A DNA stretch of 64,000 nt, taken from assembly GCF_013373795.3 (NCBI RefSeq), contig NZ_CP088022.1, positions 8,253,501-8,317,500 on the forward strand, given 5' to 3'. The notes beneath the pieces were generated by a model. It searched no databases, was not told the origin of the DNA, and worked only from the letters and a program-made list of their open reading frames with translations. The DNA is from Bradyrhizobium quebecense. Lineage in GTDB: Bacteria; Pseudomonadota; Alphaproteobacteria; Rhizobiales; Xanthobacteraceae. The translations under genes were made by a program, and so were the position numbers. Below, piece after piece: positions 53,697 to 63,565 of the stretch. Every line of letters starts with the position of its first letter. The stretch's first letter is position 1.

Positions 53697-54374
53697 TCAT
53701 CCCTCGGCCTTGGCCTGGCCCAACGTGCCGGCATGCGCCTGTGCAATCGCTGCGCCGATCTCGGCGAGTGCGGTCTTGGCGCCGCGCGGATCGGACCAGA
53801 TGAAATCTCCGACCAGCACGAAATCCGCGCCGGCCGCGGCGAATGCCTCGGCCTCCTCGCGCGAGGTCGCAAAGCCGACGCAGGGCGGCTCGAACAATTC
53901 GTCCCACCATTGCAGCCGCTCGGCGATCGCCTCGGCGGAGGGGCGCTGTCCGTTGGTGTCGGGCTCGCCGAACAGCACATAATCGGCACCGGCTTCGCCC
54001 GCGGCCATGGAATCGTGGCGCGTCGCGAGCCCGCCGACGCCTGCGATGCGGTCGGGCTTCAGCGAGGGCATCGCCTCTTCCATCGCGGCGAGGCCGGTCA
54101 GATGCGCGCCGTCGGCGCCGGCGCGGGCCACGATGTCGGGATGGCCGTCGATCAGCAGTGCCGCACCCGCGTTCTGGATCGCAGGCGCCAACGCCTTGAT
54201 GGTGGAGATCATGCTGCGCGGATCGGTCTCGCGCAGCCGCACCAGAACGGCCGCGACGTCGGCCGCGGCAACCAGGTCGGCAAGCTCGGCCGCAAGCCGT
54301 GCGGGCTCGTCGACCGGCGGGGTTGCCAGATAGAGGCGCGGCGCCGGCCGCGGCGGAACGGGCTTGGTGGCCAA
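53697..54374 (-). CDS. ThiE-like (thiamine phosphate synthase fold) protein
   Basis: 225 residues with the TIM-barrel layout of thiamine phosphate synthase: RLYLATPPVDEPARLA start, ALLIDGHPDIVARAGADGAHL in part, and GEAGADYVLFGEP. The late PVVAIGGI motif of true ThiE is absent and replaced by PPCVGFATSREEA, so function may have drifted. The start appears to be TTG directly after the class I aldolase stop. It is a member of the carbon operon. Confidence 0.7.
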   Translation of the reverse strand: MATKPVPPRPAPRLYLATPPVDEPARLAAELADLVAAADVAAVLVRLRETDPRSMISTIKALAPAIQNAGAALLIDGHPDIVARAGADGAHLTGLAAMEEAMPSLKPDRIAGVGGLATRHDSMAAGEAGADYVLFGEPDTNGQRPSAEAIAERLQWWDELFEPPCVGFATSREEAEAFAAAGADFVLVGDFIWSDPRGAKTALAEIGAAIAQAHAGTLGQAKAEG

Positions 54375-55400
54375 CTATGCCGCCTGTTTCTCGAGGCCGG
54401 CTTCCCAATTGCCGGTGCTCGCCAGCCCGTTCATGCGGGCGCGATGCGAGAAGGCGCGCTGGCCCGCCGGGACGTTGTCGGGCTTGCCGGACCACGCCTT
54501 CTGCGGCGCCGCCTGCAGCGCACGGCCATAGGAGAAGGTCAGCCGCCAGGGCAAATGGCCGATCTTGTTCATGGCGTCGAGATGCGCGGTCGCCTCCTCG
54601 TCGCTCTGCCCGCCGGAGAGGAAGGCGATGCCCGGCACCGCGGCCGGCACGCAGCTCTTGAGCAGGCGGATGGTCTTCTCGGCGACTTCCTGCACCGACG
54701 CCTGCTTCGGGCATTTCTTGCCCGAGATCACCATGTTCGGCTTCAAAATCATGCCTTCCAGCGCAACACGCTGCACCCGCAATTCCTGGAAGGTGCGGTT
54801 CAGCACGCGCTGCGTCACCTCATAGCAGCGGTCGATGTCGTGATCGCCGTCCATCAGCACCTCAGGCTCGACGATCGGGACGATTTGCGCGGCCTGGCAC
54901 AGCGCCGCGTAGCGCGCCAGCGCGTGCGCATTGACGCGGACCGCGGTCTGGGTCGGGATTCGCGGCCCGATATCGATCACGGCGCGCCACTTCGCAAAGC
55001 GCGCACCGCGCTCGTAATATTTCTTCAAGCGCTCCGCGAGCTTGTCGAGACCGACGGTGACGAGTTCGCCCGGGCAGTTCGGCAGCGCCTGGGTGCCTTC
55101 GTCGACCTTGATGCCGGGGATCGCGCCGGCCTGCTCGATCAGCTTGACCAGCGGCGTGCCGTCCTTGGCATTCTGCCAGATCGTCTCGTCGTAGAGGATG
55201 ACGCCCGAAATGTACTTGCTCATCGCCTCCTGCGAGCGGAACAGCATCTCGCGATAGTCGCGGCGACTGTCTTCGGTCGAATCGACCTTGATGGCGTCGA
55301 AGCGCTTCTTGATGGTGCCGGAGGATTCGTCGGCGGCGAGGATGCCCTTGCCCGGGGTGACCATGGCAAGCGCAACTTTGTTGAGGTCAGCGAGGTTCAT
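54375..55400 (-). CDS. Fructose-bisphosphate aldolase, class I
   Basis: 341 residues of the Schiff-base aldolase family, from TPGKGILAADESSGTIKKRF at the start to the catalytic Lys in EGMILKPNMV. It interconverts fructose 1,6-bisphosphate with the two triose phosphates without a metal. ATG 55400 is chosen because residues before it are not conserved. It follows a class II aldolase gene in the same orientation, with an inverted repeat between them. Confidence 0.92.
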   Translation of the reverse strand: MNLADLNKVALAMVTPGKGILAADESSGTIKKRFDAIKVDSTEDSRRDYREMLFRSQEAMSKYISGVILYDETIWQNAKDGTPLVKLIEQAGAIPGIKVDEGTQALPNCPGELVTVGLDKLAERLKKYYERGARFAKWRAVIDIGPRIPTQTAVRVNAHALARYAALCQAAQIVPIVEPEVLMDGDHDIDRCYEVTQRVLNRTFQELRVQRVALEGMILKPNMVISGKKCPKQASVQEVAEKTIRLLKSCVPAAVPGIAFLSGGQSDEEATAHLDAMNKIGHLPWRLTFSYGRALQAAPQKAWSGKPDNVPAGQRAFSHRARMNGLASTGNWEAGLEKQAA

Positions 55401-55513
55401 CGGGGGCGTCCTCCGGAGCCATTGCCTTTGCAAACCAAAATAGGCGGTTCTCGGGCAAATGCCTAGAAAACGTTCGTCGCGGCCGATGTTTGTCGCAGCC
55501 GGCGATCAAGCCC

Positions 55514-55552
55514 CGGGACACCGTTTCCAACTGCGTCAGAACCGGTGTCCCG
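55514..55552. promoter_or_regulatory. Inverted repeat between the two aldolase genes
   Basis: CGGGACACCG and CGGTGTCCCG are a perfect 10-bp dyad with a 19-base loop. It lies past the class II gene end and before the class I start; it could set differential expression of the two. No T run follows on the minus strand. Confidence 0.5.
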
Positions 55553-55589
55553 CCTTAATGATTCAGGCGAGAAGTTGTCAGGCGATCTC

Positions 55590-56657
55590 TCAGGCGACCT
55601 TGGGATCGAGCGCGCCCGCGGCGTAGCGCTTGGCCATTTCCGCCGTAGTCAGCACCTTCTTGATCTTGCTGGCCTGGCCCGCGGTGTTGAACTCCTGCAG
55701 GCGCTGCTTGCACAGCTTGGTCATCGCCTCCATCGCGGGCTTCAGGTACTTGCGCGGATCGAACTCTTCCGGATTGTCCTTCAGCACCTTGCGGATCTGG
55801 CCGGTCATCGCCATCCGGTTGTCGGTGTCGATGTTGATCTTGCGCACGCCGTTCTTGATGCCGCGCTGAATCTCGGCGACCGGCACGCCCCAGGTCGGCT
55901 TCATCTTGCCGCCATTGGCGTTGATGATCTCCTGCAGCTCCTGCGGCACCGACGAGGAGCCGTGCATCACGAGATGCGTGTTCGGCAGCTTGCGATGGAT
56001 TTCCTCGATCACGTTCATGGCGAGGATGTCGCCGTCGGGCTTGCGGGTGAATTTGTAGGCGCCGTGCGAGGTGCCCATTGCGATCGCCAGCGCATCGACC
56101 TTGGTTTCCTTGACGAACTTCACGGCCTCGTCCGGATTGGTCAGAAGCTGGTCATGCGACAGCTTGCCCTCGGCACCGTGGCCGTCTTCCTTGTCGCCCA
56201 TGCCGGTCTCGAGCGAGCCGAGCACGCCGAGCTCGCCTTCCACCGAGATGCCGCCGAGATGGGCCATGCCGGTCACGGTCCTGGTGACGCCGACATTGTA
56301 GTCCCAGTCGCCCGGCGTCTTGCCATCGGCCTTCAGCGAGCCGTCCATCATGACCGAGGTGAAGCCGGCCTGGATCGCGGTCATGCAGGTGGCGGGCTCG
56401 TTGCCGTGGTCGAGATGCACGCAGACCGGGATCTGCGGGTAGATCTCGGTGACGGCGTCCATCATGTGCTTGAGCATGACGTCGTTGGCGTAGGACCGCG
56501 CACCGCGCGAGGCCTGGATGATGACGGGCGCGTCGACCTCGGAGGCCGCGGCCATGATCGCCAGCGCCTGCTCCATGTTGTTGATGTTGAAGGCAGGTAC
56601 GCCGTAATCATGCTCGGCCGCGTGATCGAGCAGTTGCCGCAATGTTATGCGAGCCAT
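55590..56657 (-). CDS. fba: Fructose-bisphosphate aldolase, class II (Calvin-cycle subtype)
   Basis: 355 residues of the zinc-dependent aldolase family: [20 protein letters not shown] with zinc-ligand His, GTSHGAYK and VMHGSSSVP, and NIDTDNRMA near the end. It has the same reaction as the class I enzyme but a different fold and mechanism. It is transcribed with pgk, gap and tkt upstream. Confidence 0.95.
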   Translation of the reverse strand: MARITLRQLLDHAAEHDYGVPAFNINNMEQALAIMAAASEVDAPVIIQASRGARSYANDVMLKHMMDAVTEIYPQIPVCVHLDHGNEPATCMTAIQAGFTSVMMDGSLKADGKTPGDWDYNVGVTRTVTGMAHLGGISVEGELGVLGSLETGMGDKEDGHGAEGKLSHDQLLTNPDEAVKFVKETKVDALAIAMGTSHGAYKFTRKPDGDILAMNVIEEIHRKLPNTHLVMHGSSSVPQELQEIINANGGKMKPTWGVPVAEIQRGIKNGVRKINIDTDNRMAMTGQIRKVLKDNPEEFDPRKYLKPAMEAMTKLCKQRLQEFNTAGQASKIKKVLTTAEMAKRYAAGALDPKVA

Positions 56658-56742
56658 TCCATTTCTCCCTGTAAAGCGCGTTCGCGGATTTGAGGCGCGA
56701 TGAGATTAGGTTGAATCGTCATCGCGCTTTAGCTCTTTGTTT

Positions 56743-56791
56743 GAGCATGATCTTTTCGGAAAACCGCTTCACACTTTTCCGGATCATGCTC
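56743..56791. repeat. Palindromic repeat, family B copy 2
   Basis: GAGCATGATC-TTTTCGG ... CCGGATCATGCTC, the same 49-base element as at 29289 but inverted. It sits between pgk and the class II aldolase gene, where it may form an intercistronic hairpin. Confidence 0.8.
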
Positions 56792-56795
56792 TGGA

Positions 56796-57992
56796 TCAAC
56801 GGTTTTTCAACACTTCGACGCCCGGCAGCGGCTTGCCTTCCATCCATTCAAGAAACGCGCCGCCCGCGGTCGAGACGTAGGAAAAATCGCCGGCGACGCC
56901 CGCCTGGTTGAGCGCCGCAACGGTATCGCCGCCGCCAGCGACCGAGATCAGCTTCCTGGCCCGGGTGCGCTCGGCGGCATGCTTGGCCGACACCACGGTG
57001 CCGCGGTCGAACGGCGTCAGCTCGAAGGCGCCGAGCGGTCCGTTCCAGACCAGCGTCGCGGCATCGTCGATCGCGGCATGGATCCGCGCGATCGATTGCG
57101 GGCCGACGTCGAGGATCATGCCGTCGGCCGGGATCGCGTCGAGGCCGTAGGCGTGCGACGGCGCATTGGCGGCGAACTGGCTGGCGACGACAGCATCGAC
57201 GGGCAGGATGATCGCGCAATTCGCCGCGTTGGCCTTCTCCATGATCCGCAGCGCGGTCGCCGCGAGGTCCTTTTCGGCGAGCGATTTGCCGACGGCGATG
57301 CCCTGCGCGTGCAGGAAGGTGTTGGCCATGCCGCCGCCGATCACCAGCGCGTCGACCTTGTTCACGAGGTTTTCCAGCAGGTCGATCTTGGTCGAGACCT
57401 TGGCGCCGCCGATGATCGCGATCACCGGCTTGGTCGGTGCTTCCAGCGCCTTGCCGAGCGCGTCGAGTTCGGCCTGCATGGTGCGGCCGGCATAGGCCGG
57501 CAGCTTGTGGCCGAGGCCTTCGGTCGAGGCGTGGGCGCGATGCGCGGCGGAGAAGGCGTCGTTGACCCAGATGTCGCCGAGCTTGGCCAGTTCAGCGACG
57601 AAGCCGGCGTCGTTCTTTTCCTCTTCCTTGTGGAAGCGGGTGTTCTCCAGGCAGAGGATGTCGCCGTCCTTGAGGGCCGCAACCGCCTTGGCCGCGGGCT
57701 CGCCGATGCAATCCTCGGCGAAGCCGACCGGGCGCTTGATCACCTTCGACAGCGCCTCGGCGACCGGCTTCAGCGACTCCTTGGCATCGCGTCCCTTGGG
57801 CCGGCCGAAATGGGCGAGCAGGATCACCTTGCCGCCCTTGTCGGAAATTTCGGTGATGGTGGGGGCAACGCGCTCGAGCCGCGTGGCGTCGGTGACGCGG
57901 CCGCCTTCCATGGGGACGTTGAGGTCGACGCGCAGCAGCACGCGCTTGCCCTTCACGTTGACGTCGTCGAGGGTGCGGAACGATTTGGTCAT
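56796..57992 (-). CDS. pgk: Phosphoglycerate kinase
   Basis: 398 residues, the normal length. It starts [20 protein letters not shown] and contains RVDLNVP, HFGRPKG and GPLGAFE. The enzyme makes ATP from 1,3-bisphosphoglycerate in the cytoplasm. ATG 57992 is chosen at the conserved start. It is followed by a palindromic repeat and the class II aldolase. Confidence 0.96.
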   Translation of the reverse strand: MTKSFRTLDDVNVKGKRVLLRVDLNVPMEGGRVTDATRLERVAPTITEISDKGGKVILLAHFGRPKGRDAKESLKPVAEALSKVIKRPVGFAEDCIGEPAAKAVAALKDGDILCLENTRFHKEEEKNDAGFVAELAKLGDIWVNDAFSAAHRAHASTEGLGHKLPAYAGRTMQAELDALGKALEAPTKPVIAIIGGAKVSTKIDLLENLVNKVDALVIGGGMANTFLHAQGIAVGKSLAEKDLAATALRIMEKANAANCAIILPVDAVVASQFAANAPSHAYGLDAIPADGMILDVGPQSIARIHAAIDDAATLVWNGPLGAFELTPFDRGTVVSAKHAAERTRARKLISVAGGGDTVAALNQAGVAGDFSYVSTAGGAFLEWMEGKPLPGVEVLKNR

Positions 57993-58134
57993 GGGCGTTT
58001 CCTGTGCGGCCGGACACAGCCATCCAGCGGACGGCGTCGCTTTCGCTTGCCGATGTCGCGGCCGTTGAGGTCGCGAATGCGGGGGCAAACACGCAGATGC
58101 CCGGCGCTCGGCCGGGCATCACGAACAGTCGAAT

Positions 58135-59142
58135 TTAGATCAGCTTGCCGATCGCAACGGCGGTGTCTGCCATGCGGTTCGAGAAGCCCCACTCATTGTC
58201 GTACCAGGCCATCACGCGCACCAGCGTGCCGTTCTGCACCTTGGTCTGGTCCATGTGGAAGGTGGCCGAGTGCGGATCGTGGTTGAAGTCGATCGAGACG
58301 TTCGGCGCGGTGGTAAAGCCCAGAATGCCCTTGAGCTGCTGCTCGGAGGCGCGCTTCATCGCCTCGTTGATTTCCTTGGCGTCGGTGGAGCGCTTGGCGA
58401 CGATCTTCAGATCGATCACCGAGACGTTCGGGGTCGGCACGCGGATCGAGACACCGTCGAGCTTGCCCTTCAGTTCCGGCAGCACCAGGCCGATGGCTTT
58501 CGCGGCACCGGTCGAGGTCGGGATCATCGACATCGCCGCGGCGCGACCGCGATAGAGATCCTTGTGCAGGGTGTCGAGCGTCGGCTGGTCGCCGGTATAG
58601 GCGTGGATCGTGGTCATGAAGCCGGTCTCGATGCCGACCGTCTCGTTCAACACCTTGGCAACCGGCGCGAGGCAGTTGGTGGTGCAGGAGCCGTTGGAGA
58701 CGACGAGCTGATCCTTGTTCAGCGTGTCATGGTTGACGCCGTAGACGATGGTGGCGTCAGCGCCATCGGCCGGGGCCGAGACCAGCACGCGCTTGGCGCC
58801 GGCGGTGAGGTGCGCCGAGGCCTTGTCCTTGGCGGTGAAGATGCCGGTGCATTCCAGCGCGATGTCGACGCCGAGGGCCTTCCACGGCAGCTTGGAGGGA
58901 TCGCGCTCGGCCGAGACCTTGATCTTGTTGTCGCCGACGCTGATCGAGTCGCCGTCGACGGTCACCGTGCCCGGAAAGCGGCCGTGCACGGAATCGAAGC
59001 GCAGCAGGTGCGCGTTGGTCTCGACCGGGCCGAGGTCGTTGATGCCGACCACCTCGATGTCCTTGCGGCCGGACTCGGCGATGGCGCGCAACACATTGCG
59101 GCCGATACGCCCAAACCCGTTGATCGCGACGCGGATTGCCAT
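58135..59142 (-). CDS. gap: Type I glyceraldehyde-3-phosphate dehydrogenase
   Basis: 335 residues. NAD-binding [14 protein letters not shown] at the start, catalytic Cys in [12 protein letters not shown] and [14 protein letters not shown] near the end. It is the typical GapA/Cbb type, serving glycolysis and gluconeogenesis. It lies between tkt and pgk on one strand. Confidence 0.96.
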   Translation of the reverse strand: MAIRVAINGFGRIGRNVLRAIAESGRKDIEVVGINDLGPVETNAHLLRFDSVHGRFPGTVTVDGDSISVGDNKIKVSAERDPSKLPWKALGVDIALECTGIFTAKDKASAHLTAGAKRVLVSAPADGADATIVYGVNHDTLNKDQLVVSNGSCTTNCLAPVAKVLNETVGIETGFMTTIHAYTGDQPTLDTLHKDLYRGRAAAMSMIPTSTGAAKAIGLVLPELKGKLDGVSIRVPTPNVSVIDLKIVAKRSTDAKEINEAMKRASEQQLKGILGFTTAPNVSIDFNHDPHSATFHMDQTKVQNGTLVRVMAWYDNEWGFSNRMADTAVAIGKLI

Positions 59143-59305
59143 GCTGTGTCTCCTCTAAAAGCTACTGCCGGCCCCGCGGGAGGTGTCCCACGAGGGTTTT
59201 ACGGCGGAACGCCCGGTTCAGCCGGACGCGAGCGGAAAAGATGGAGCTTTGGTAATCCTTTTTCGCGGCAAGCTCAACCTTCGACCGGTGGGTGTCAGGC
59301 CAGCG

Positions 59306-61288
59306 TCAGACGCGCTTCAGGGCAGCGTTAACGACGGCCTCCGCAGTAATGCCGAAATGCGGGAAAAGGTCCTTCGCCGGGGCGCTGGCGCCGAAACCGT
59401 GCATGCCGACGAATTCGCCATCGCGGCCGATCACGGCATCCCAGCCCCAGCGCACCGCAGCCTCGATCGCGATCTTGACCGGAGCGTTGCCGATGACGGC
59501 ATTTTGCCGCTCGGCGGGCTGCGCCAGCAGCAATTCCAGCGACGGGACCGAGACGACCCGCGTCGCGATGCCGCGCCCGGCGAGCTGCTTCTGCGCCTCG
59601 ACCGCGATCTGGACCTCGGAACCGGAGGCGAACAATGACACTTTTGCGTCACCCTGCGCCGCGACCAGCTCGTAGGCGCCGTGGCTGCACGGGTTGTCGT
59701 TCGGCGCCGTGGTGCGGAGCTGCGGCAGGTTCTGGCGGGTCAGCGCCAGTACGGTCGGCCCGTCGATCCGGTTGAGCGCGAGTTCCCAGCACTCGGCGGT
59801 CTCGACCGCGTCGCAGGGACGGAACACGCGCATGTTGGGCATCGCGCGCAACGCGGAAAGGTGCTCGACCGGCTGGTGCGTCGGGCCGTCCTCGCCGAGG
59901 CCGATCGAATCATGGGTCATCACATAGACCACGCCGGTGCCCATCAGCGCCGACAGCCGCATCGCACCGCGCGCATAGTCGGTGAACACCAGGAAGGTGG
60001 CGCCGTTCGGCGCGAAGCCGCCATGCAGGAAAATGCCGTTGAGGCACGCCGCCATGCCGTGTTCGCGGATGCCGTAATGGATGAAGCGGCCCTTCGGCGT
60101 CTTGGCGGCAAACGCTGTCGCCGACTTCGCCTTGTTGTTGTTGGAGCCGGTGAGGTCGGCGGAGCCGGCCACGAATTCCATCGGCATTGCGGCGGCGATC
60201 ACTTCGATCGCGGCTTCCGACGATTTGCGGGTCGCGACGTTGAGCGGATTCTCCAACAGGCCCTTCTTGAAGGCGCGCAGCCCCTTGGCGAGCGACTGCG
60301 GCCGCTCGTGACGCAGGCGGCGCTCGAACTCGGCGCGCTTGCGGTTGCCGAGCTGCGCGAACTGCTCGTCCCAGGCCTTGTGCTCGGCGCCGCCGCGGGC
60401 ACCCGCCTCACGCCAGGCCTTCAGCACGTCGTCGGGCACCGAGAACGGCTCGAGCGAAATGCCGAGCTTCTCCTTGGCACCCTTGAGCTCGGCGGCGCCG
60501 AGCGCCTCGCCATGCGCTTTCGCGGTGCCGGCCCTGGTCGGCGCGCCGAAGCCGATCGTGGTCTTGCACGCGATCATCGAAGGCTTGCTGGATTTCTGAG
60601 CGCGGGTGATCGCAGCGGCAATCGCTTGCGGATCATGGCCGTCGATCAATTCGGCGGCCCAGCCCGCGGACTTGAAGCGCTTCACCTGGTCGACGGAATC
60701 GGAGATCGAGGTCGGACCGTCGATCGAGATGCCGTTGTCGTCGTACAGCACGATCATCTTGTTGAGGCGCCAGTGACCGGCCAGCGCGATCGCTTCCTGC
60801 GAGATGCCTTCCATCAGGTCGCCGTCGGAGGCGAGCACATAGGTATGATGGTTGACGATCTTCTTGCCGAACTCCGCAGCGAGCATCTTCTCGGCGAGCG
60901 CCATGCCGACCGCGGTCGCAATGCCCTGGCCGAGCGGGCCGGTGGTGGTCTCGATGCCCTTGGTGTGGAAATTCTCCGGGTGTCCCGGCGTCAGCGATCC
61001 GAGCTGGCGGAAATGCTTGAGCTGGTCGAGCGTCATGTCCTTGTTGCCGGTGAGGTACAGCAAGGCATAGAGCAGCATCGAGCCGTGGCCGGCCGACAGC
61101 ACGAAGCGGTCGCGATCGGGCCATGCCGTGTCGGCCGCATCGAATTTCAGAAATTTGGTGAACAGGACGGTCGCGATGTCGGCAGCGCCCATCGGCAGGC
61201 CGGGATGGCCGGAATTCGCCTTCTCGACGGCGTCCATGGCAAGGCCACGGATCGCATTGGCCATACGGGTGTGATCGACCTGCGTCAT
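59306..61288 (-). CDS. tkt: Transketolase
   Basis: 660 residues. Thiamin diphosphate site ASDGDLMEG, substrate His in [10 protein letters not shown] and GHGSMLLYA, and [15 protein letters not shown] later. It moves two-carbon units in the pentose phosphate and Calvin routes. ATG 61288 is selected because homologues begin near [17 protein letters not shown]; the frame is open to 61450. It heads the carbon cluster. Confidence 0.96.
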   Translation of the reverse strand: MTQVDHTRMANAIRGLAMDAVEKANSGHPGLPMGAADIATVLFTKFLKFDAADTAWPDRDRFVLSAGHGSMLLYALLYLTGNKDMTLDQLKHFRQLGSLTPGHPENFHTKGIETTTGPLGQGIATAVGMALAEKMLAAEFGKKIVNHHTYVLASDGDLMEGISQEAIALAGHWRLNKMIVLYDDNGISIDGPTSISDSVDQVKRFKSAGWAAELIDGHDPQAIAAAITRAQKSSKPSMIACKTTIGFGAPTRAGTAKAHGEALGAAELKGAKEKLGISLEPFSVPDDVLKAWREAGARGGAEHKAWDEQFAQLGNRKRAEFERRLRHERPQSLAKGLRAFKKGLLENPLNVATRKSSEAAIEVIAAAMPMEFVAGSADLTGSNNNKAKSATAFAAKTPKGRFIHYGIREHGMAACLNGIFLHGGFAPNGATFLVFTDYARGAMRLSALMGTGVVYVMTHDSIGLGEDGPTHQPVEHLSALRAMPNMRVFRPCDAVETAECWELALNRIDGPTVLALTRQNLPQLRTTAPNDNPCSHGAYELVAAQGDAKVSLFASGSEVQIAVEAQKQLAGRGIATRVVSVPSLELLLAQPAERQNAVIGNAPVKIAIEAAVRWGWDAVIGRDGEFVGMHGFGASAPAKDLFPHFGITAEAVVNAALKRV

Positions 61289-61625
61289 GATGAAAAGTCC
61301 GCCTGAAATGAGGAGCTGATTGCTGGACGCATCGGGGCGGGCAGCCGCGATACGAGCGTGGATGGCCTTACGGGTTGGCGGGTGGATTAGCACCTCAATT
61401 CCGCAAGTCCAAGGCGCTGAAACGCCCCAAAACGGGGAAAAGTTGCTCAAAATGGCCCAATTTCATTGAACGGTGCATAGTTTGGCGCCGCCGTTGCGCT
61501 CGGCTCGCTTGCCACGTAAATTTCGTCCGCTAACCGCTTGCCGAACCGCCAGTTTTGCCGTGCGGCAGGCCTGTTTCCACCAGGCTACCCCAGCTAGCCG
61601 ATTTGAAGGGTCCACACCGCGTGTC
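61289..61625. other. Divergent promoter region of tkt and the zapA operon
   Basis: About 335 bases with no gene or strong hairpin. It must carry promoters for both the carbon cluster and the cell-division genes. Confidence 0.45.
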
Positions 61626-61946
61626 ATGAGTGATCGTCTCGCCAACGGCTCTGGCAATACCGAGGCACCGCTCGCCGATATCGATGCTGCGACAAGGCGG
61701 CTGATGGCAGCGCTCGATGCGCTGGAGAGCTCGGTGGAGCGGCGCCGCGAGGCCGACCGCGACGAAAACGAATTGGCGAGCCGGATCCAGGCGCTCGGCG
61801 CCGATCGCTCCAGGCTTGCCGACGAGCTCGACGGATCGCTGGTGAAGACGCGCAAGCTCGAGCGCGTCAATCGCGACATCGCGGAAAAGCTCGATGCGGC
61901 GATCGGCACCATTCGCGCCGTGCTCGAGGGCGGAGAAGGCAGATGA
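61626..61946 (+). CDS. DUF4164 coiled-coil protein
   Basis: A 106-residue coiled-coil protein (LMAALDALESSVERRREADR, later LERVNRDIAEKLDAAIGTIR). DUF4164 is found in front of zapA in Rhizobiales. Its stop overlaps the zapA start by four bases (ATGA), which suggests a joint role in divisome assembly; that is inference. Confidence 0.82.
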   Translation: MSDRLANGSGNTEAPLADIDAATRRLMAALDALESSVERRREADRDENELASRIQALGADRSRLADELDGSLVKTRKLERVNRDIAEKLDAAIGTIRAVLEGGEGR

Positions 61947-62326
61947 GCCACATCAACGTCACCATCAATGGCCGGCAATACCGGATGGCCTGCGAGGAGG
62001 GCCAGGAGGTGCGGCTCCTGAAGCTCGCGGAAAATCTCCAGCAGCGCGTCGAATCGCTGCGCGGCAAGTTCGGCGAGATCGGCGATGCGCGGCTCACCGT
62101 GATGGCGGCGCTCACCGCCTGCGACGAGCTGGTCGATGCGGGCGCACGGATCCGCAGCCTCGAGGAAGAGCTCGAGCAGCTGCGCAATGCCCGCGTCGCC
62201 GCCACCGACCGCGCCCGCGCGACCCAGACCGCGGTCTCCAATGCGCTCAACGCCGCCGCCGAGCGGATCGAGCGCACCACGCAGGTGCTCAACCGCACCA
62301 TCGGCGGCGGCATCGCGATCGGGTGA
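61943..62326 (+). CDS. zapA: Cell division protein ZapA
   Basis: A 127-residue FtsZ-ring stabiliser: N-terminal domain VTINGRQYRMACEEGQEVRL and a C-terminal coiled coil (SLEEELEQLRNARV). Translation is coupled to DUF4164. The 6S RNA gene and 5-FCL follow in the same order as in many proteobacteria. Confidence 0.93.
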   Translation: MSHINVTINGRQYRMACEEGQEVRLLKLAENLQQRVESLRGKFGEIGDARLTVMAALTACDELVDAGARIRSLEEELEQLRNARVAATDRARATQTAVSNALNAAAERIERTTQVLNRTIGGGIAIG

Positions 62327-62633
62327 TCTTGCTTCACCTTGCTCTTGTGGGCAGGCCATCGCAGATGGCTGCGGCCACCTCCCATGGCGCGGGACGGAGC
62401 GCGGCTGCACAATTTCTGAATATTAGAATAATGCCGCTGATTTGCCCGACATGTCAAGTTGCCGTGTCGAATGCCGGCAAGCCGCCGGCTCCTTTGCATG
62501 GGGTTGTTTTCGATGTTTTGGCAGCGCGCCCCTGCGGAGGGTGAGGAAGATCATACGAGAGCTTGGACTGCGTCAGCCTTACCGCTGGCGGATTGGGGCA
62601 ACGATGGCTAGATTAGCCCTCGCGAAGCTGCGT

Positions 62634-62787
62634 CGTGCGTCAGGAGCCATATATCCCCGGGGCCTTATCGATCCTTTAGGGAACTGTCCCTGGCCGGGTC
62701 CGTGGACCCGGACATATGGTGCCCACCTACTTTCGTAGGGAACTCCGGGATCGAGCGCTCCAACGGCCTCTGCGGCTTCGCACTGAT
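62634..62787 (+). ncRNA. ssrS: 6S RNA (SsrS)
   Basis: The region lies between zapA and the 5-FCL gene, the usual 6S locus. CGTGCG/CGCAC and GGCC / GGCC with TCGATCC/GGATCGA form a long closing stem. The middle is a mostly single-stranded bubble flanking a hairpin GGGTCC-GTG-GGACCC, as expected for the open-promoter mimic that binds sigma70 RNA polymerase. Ends are judged from pairing (about 155 bases) and are not exact. Confidence 0.7.
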
Positions 62788-62984
62788 TTTTGCTGCTGCC
62801 TTGTCGTCGTGCTGCGGCGGTTGATTGTGGTGCAGTTTCCCCGCAATGGGTCTCGTCATCGGCTCGCCCGCTGGCAGGCTCCTCGCGGGGTGTCCAGTGC
62901 GCCGCGGCCTGGTCAAACGAATGCTAGCGTTTCTGAGTGCCGGCTCGTTCGCGTTTTGCGGACGATGACAGCGGAAGATGGATC

Positions 62985-63563
62985 ATGCACGCATCTCCAT
63001 CGAAGGCCGAGCTTCGGGCGCTTGCCCTCGCCAAGCGCGACGCGCTGAGCGACGAGCAGCGTGCGGCCGCTGCCGAGGCGCTCGCCAAGCGCGGCGCGCC
63101 GTTCGAGATCACGCAAGGCATGATCGTCTCGGGCTATGCGCCGATCCGCAGCGAACTCGATCCGGCGCCGCTGATGAAGAAGCTTGCCGAAAAGGGTGCA
63201 CGGCTTGCGCTACCCTGCATCAATGCGCGCGGCCAGTCGCTGACCTTCCGCAGCTGGTCGCCGCAGGACCGGCTGATGCTCGGGCCGCTCGGCATTCCCG
63301 AGCCGTCGCCGGCGGCCGCCGAGGTGCATCCCGACGTCATGCTGGTGCCGCTCGCGGCATTCGATAAGCTCGGCCACCGCATCGGCTATGGCGCCGGCTA
63401 TTACGACTATACCTTTGCACATCTGCGCAAGGCCAAGCATGTGATCGGGGTGGGGGTCGCCTTTGCTGCACAGGAAACCAAGGCCATTCCGGCGCTGTCG
63501 CACGACGTTCCTCTCGATTATGTGCTAACGGAGCGCAAGACGTTCGATTTCCGGAGTGGTTAG
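62985..63563 (+). CDS. 5-formyltetrahydrofolate cyclo-ligase
   Basis: 192 residues. SKAELRALALAKRDALS start, PLAAFDKLGHRIGYGAGYYD as the substrate and ATP site, and HDVPLDYVLTE near the end. It converts 5-formyl-THF to methenyl-THF using ATP. ATG 62985 with GGAAG upstream gives the standard N-terminus. The 6S RNA upstream is probably co-transcribed in part, as in other proteobacteria. Confidence 0.93.
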   Translation: MHASPSKAELRALALAKRDALSDEQRAAAAEALAKRGAPFEITQGMIVSGYAPIRSELDPAPLMKKLAEKGARLALPCINARGQSLTFRSWSPQDRLMLGPLGIPEPSPAAAEVHPDVMLVPLAAFDKLGHRIGYGAGYYDYTFAHLRKAKHVIGVGVAFAAQETKAIPALSHDVPLDYVLTERKTFDFRSG

Positions 63564-63565
63564 CC

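Noticed and set aside
53454..55466. A 670-codon open frame antisense to the aldolase, ThiE-like and SEL1 genes
   Set aside because: The opposite strand carries three well-conserved genes; this frame has no recognisable feature.
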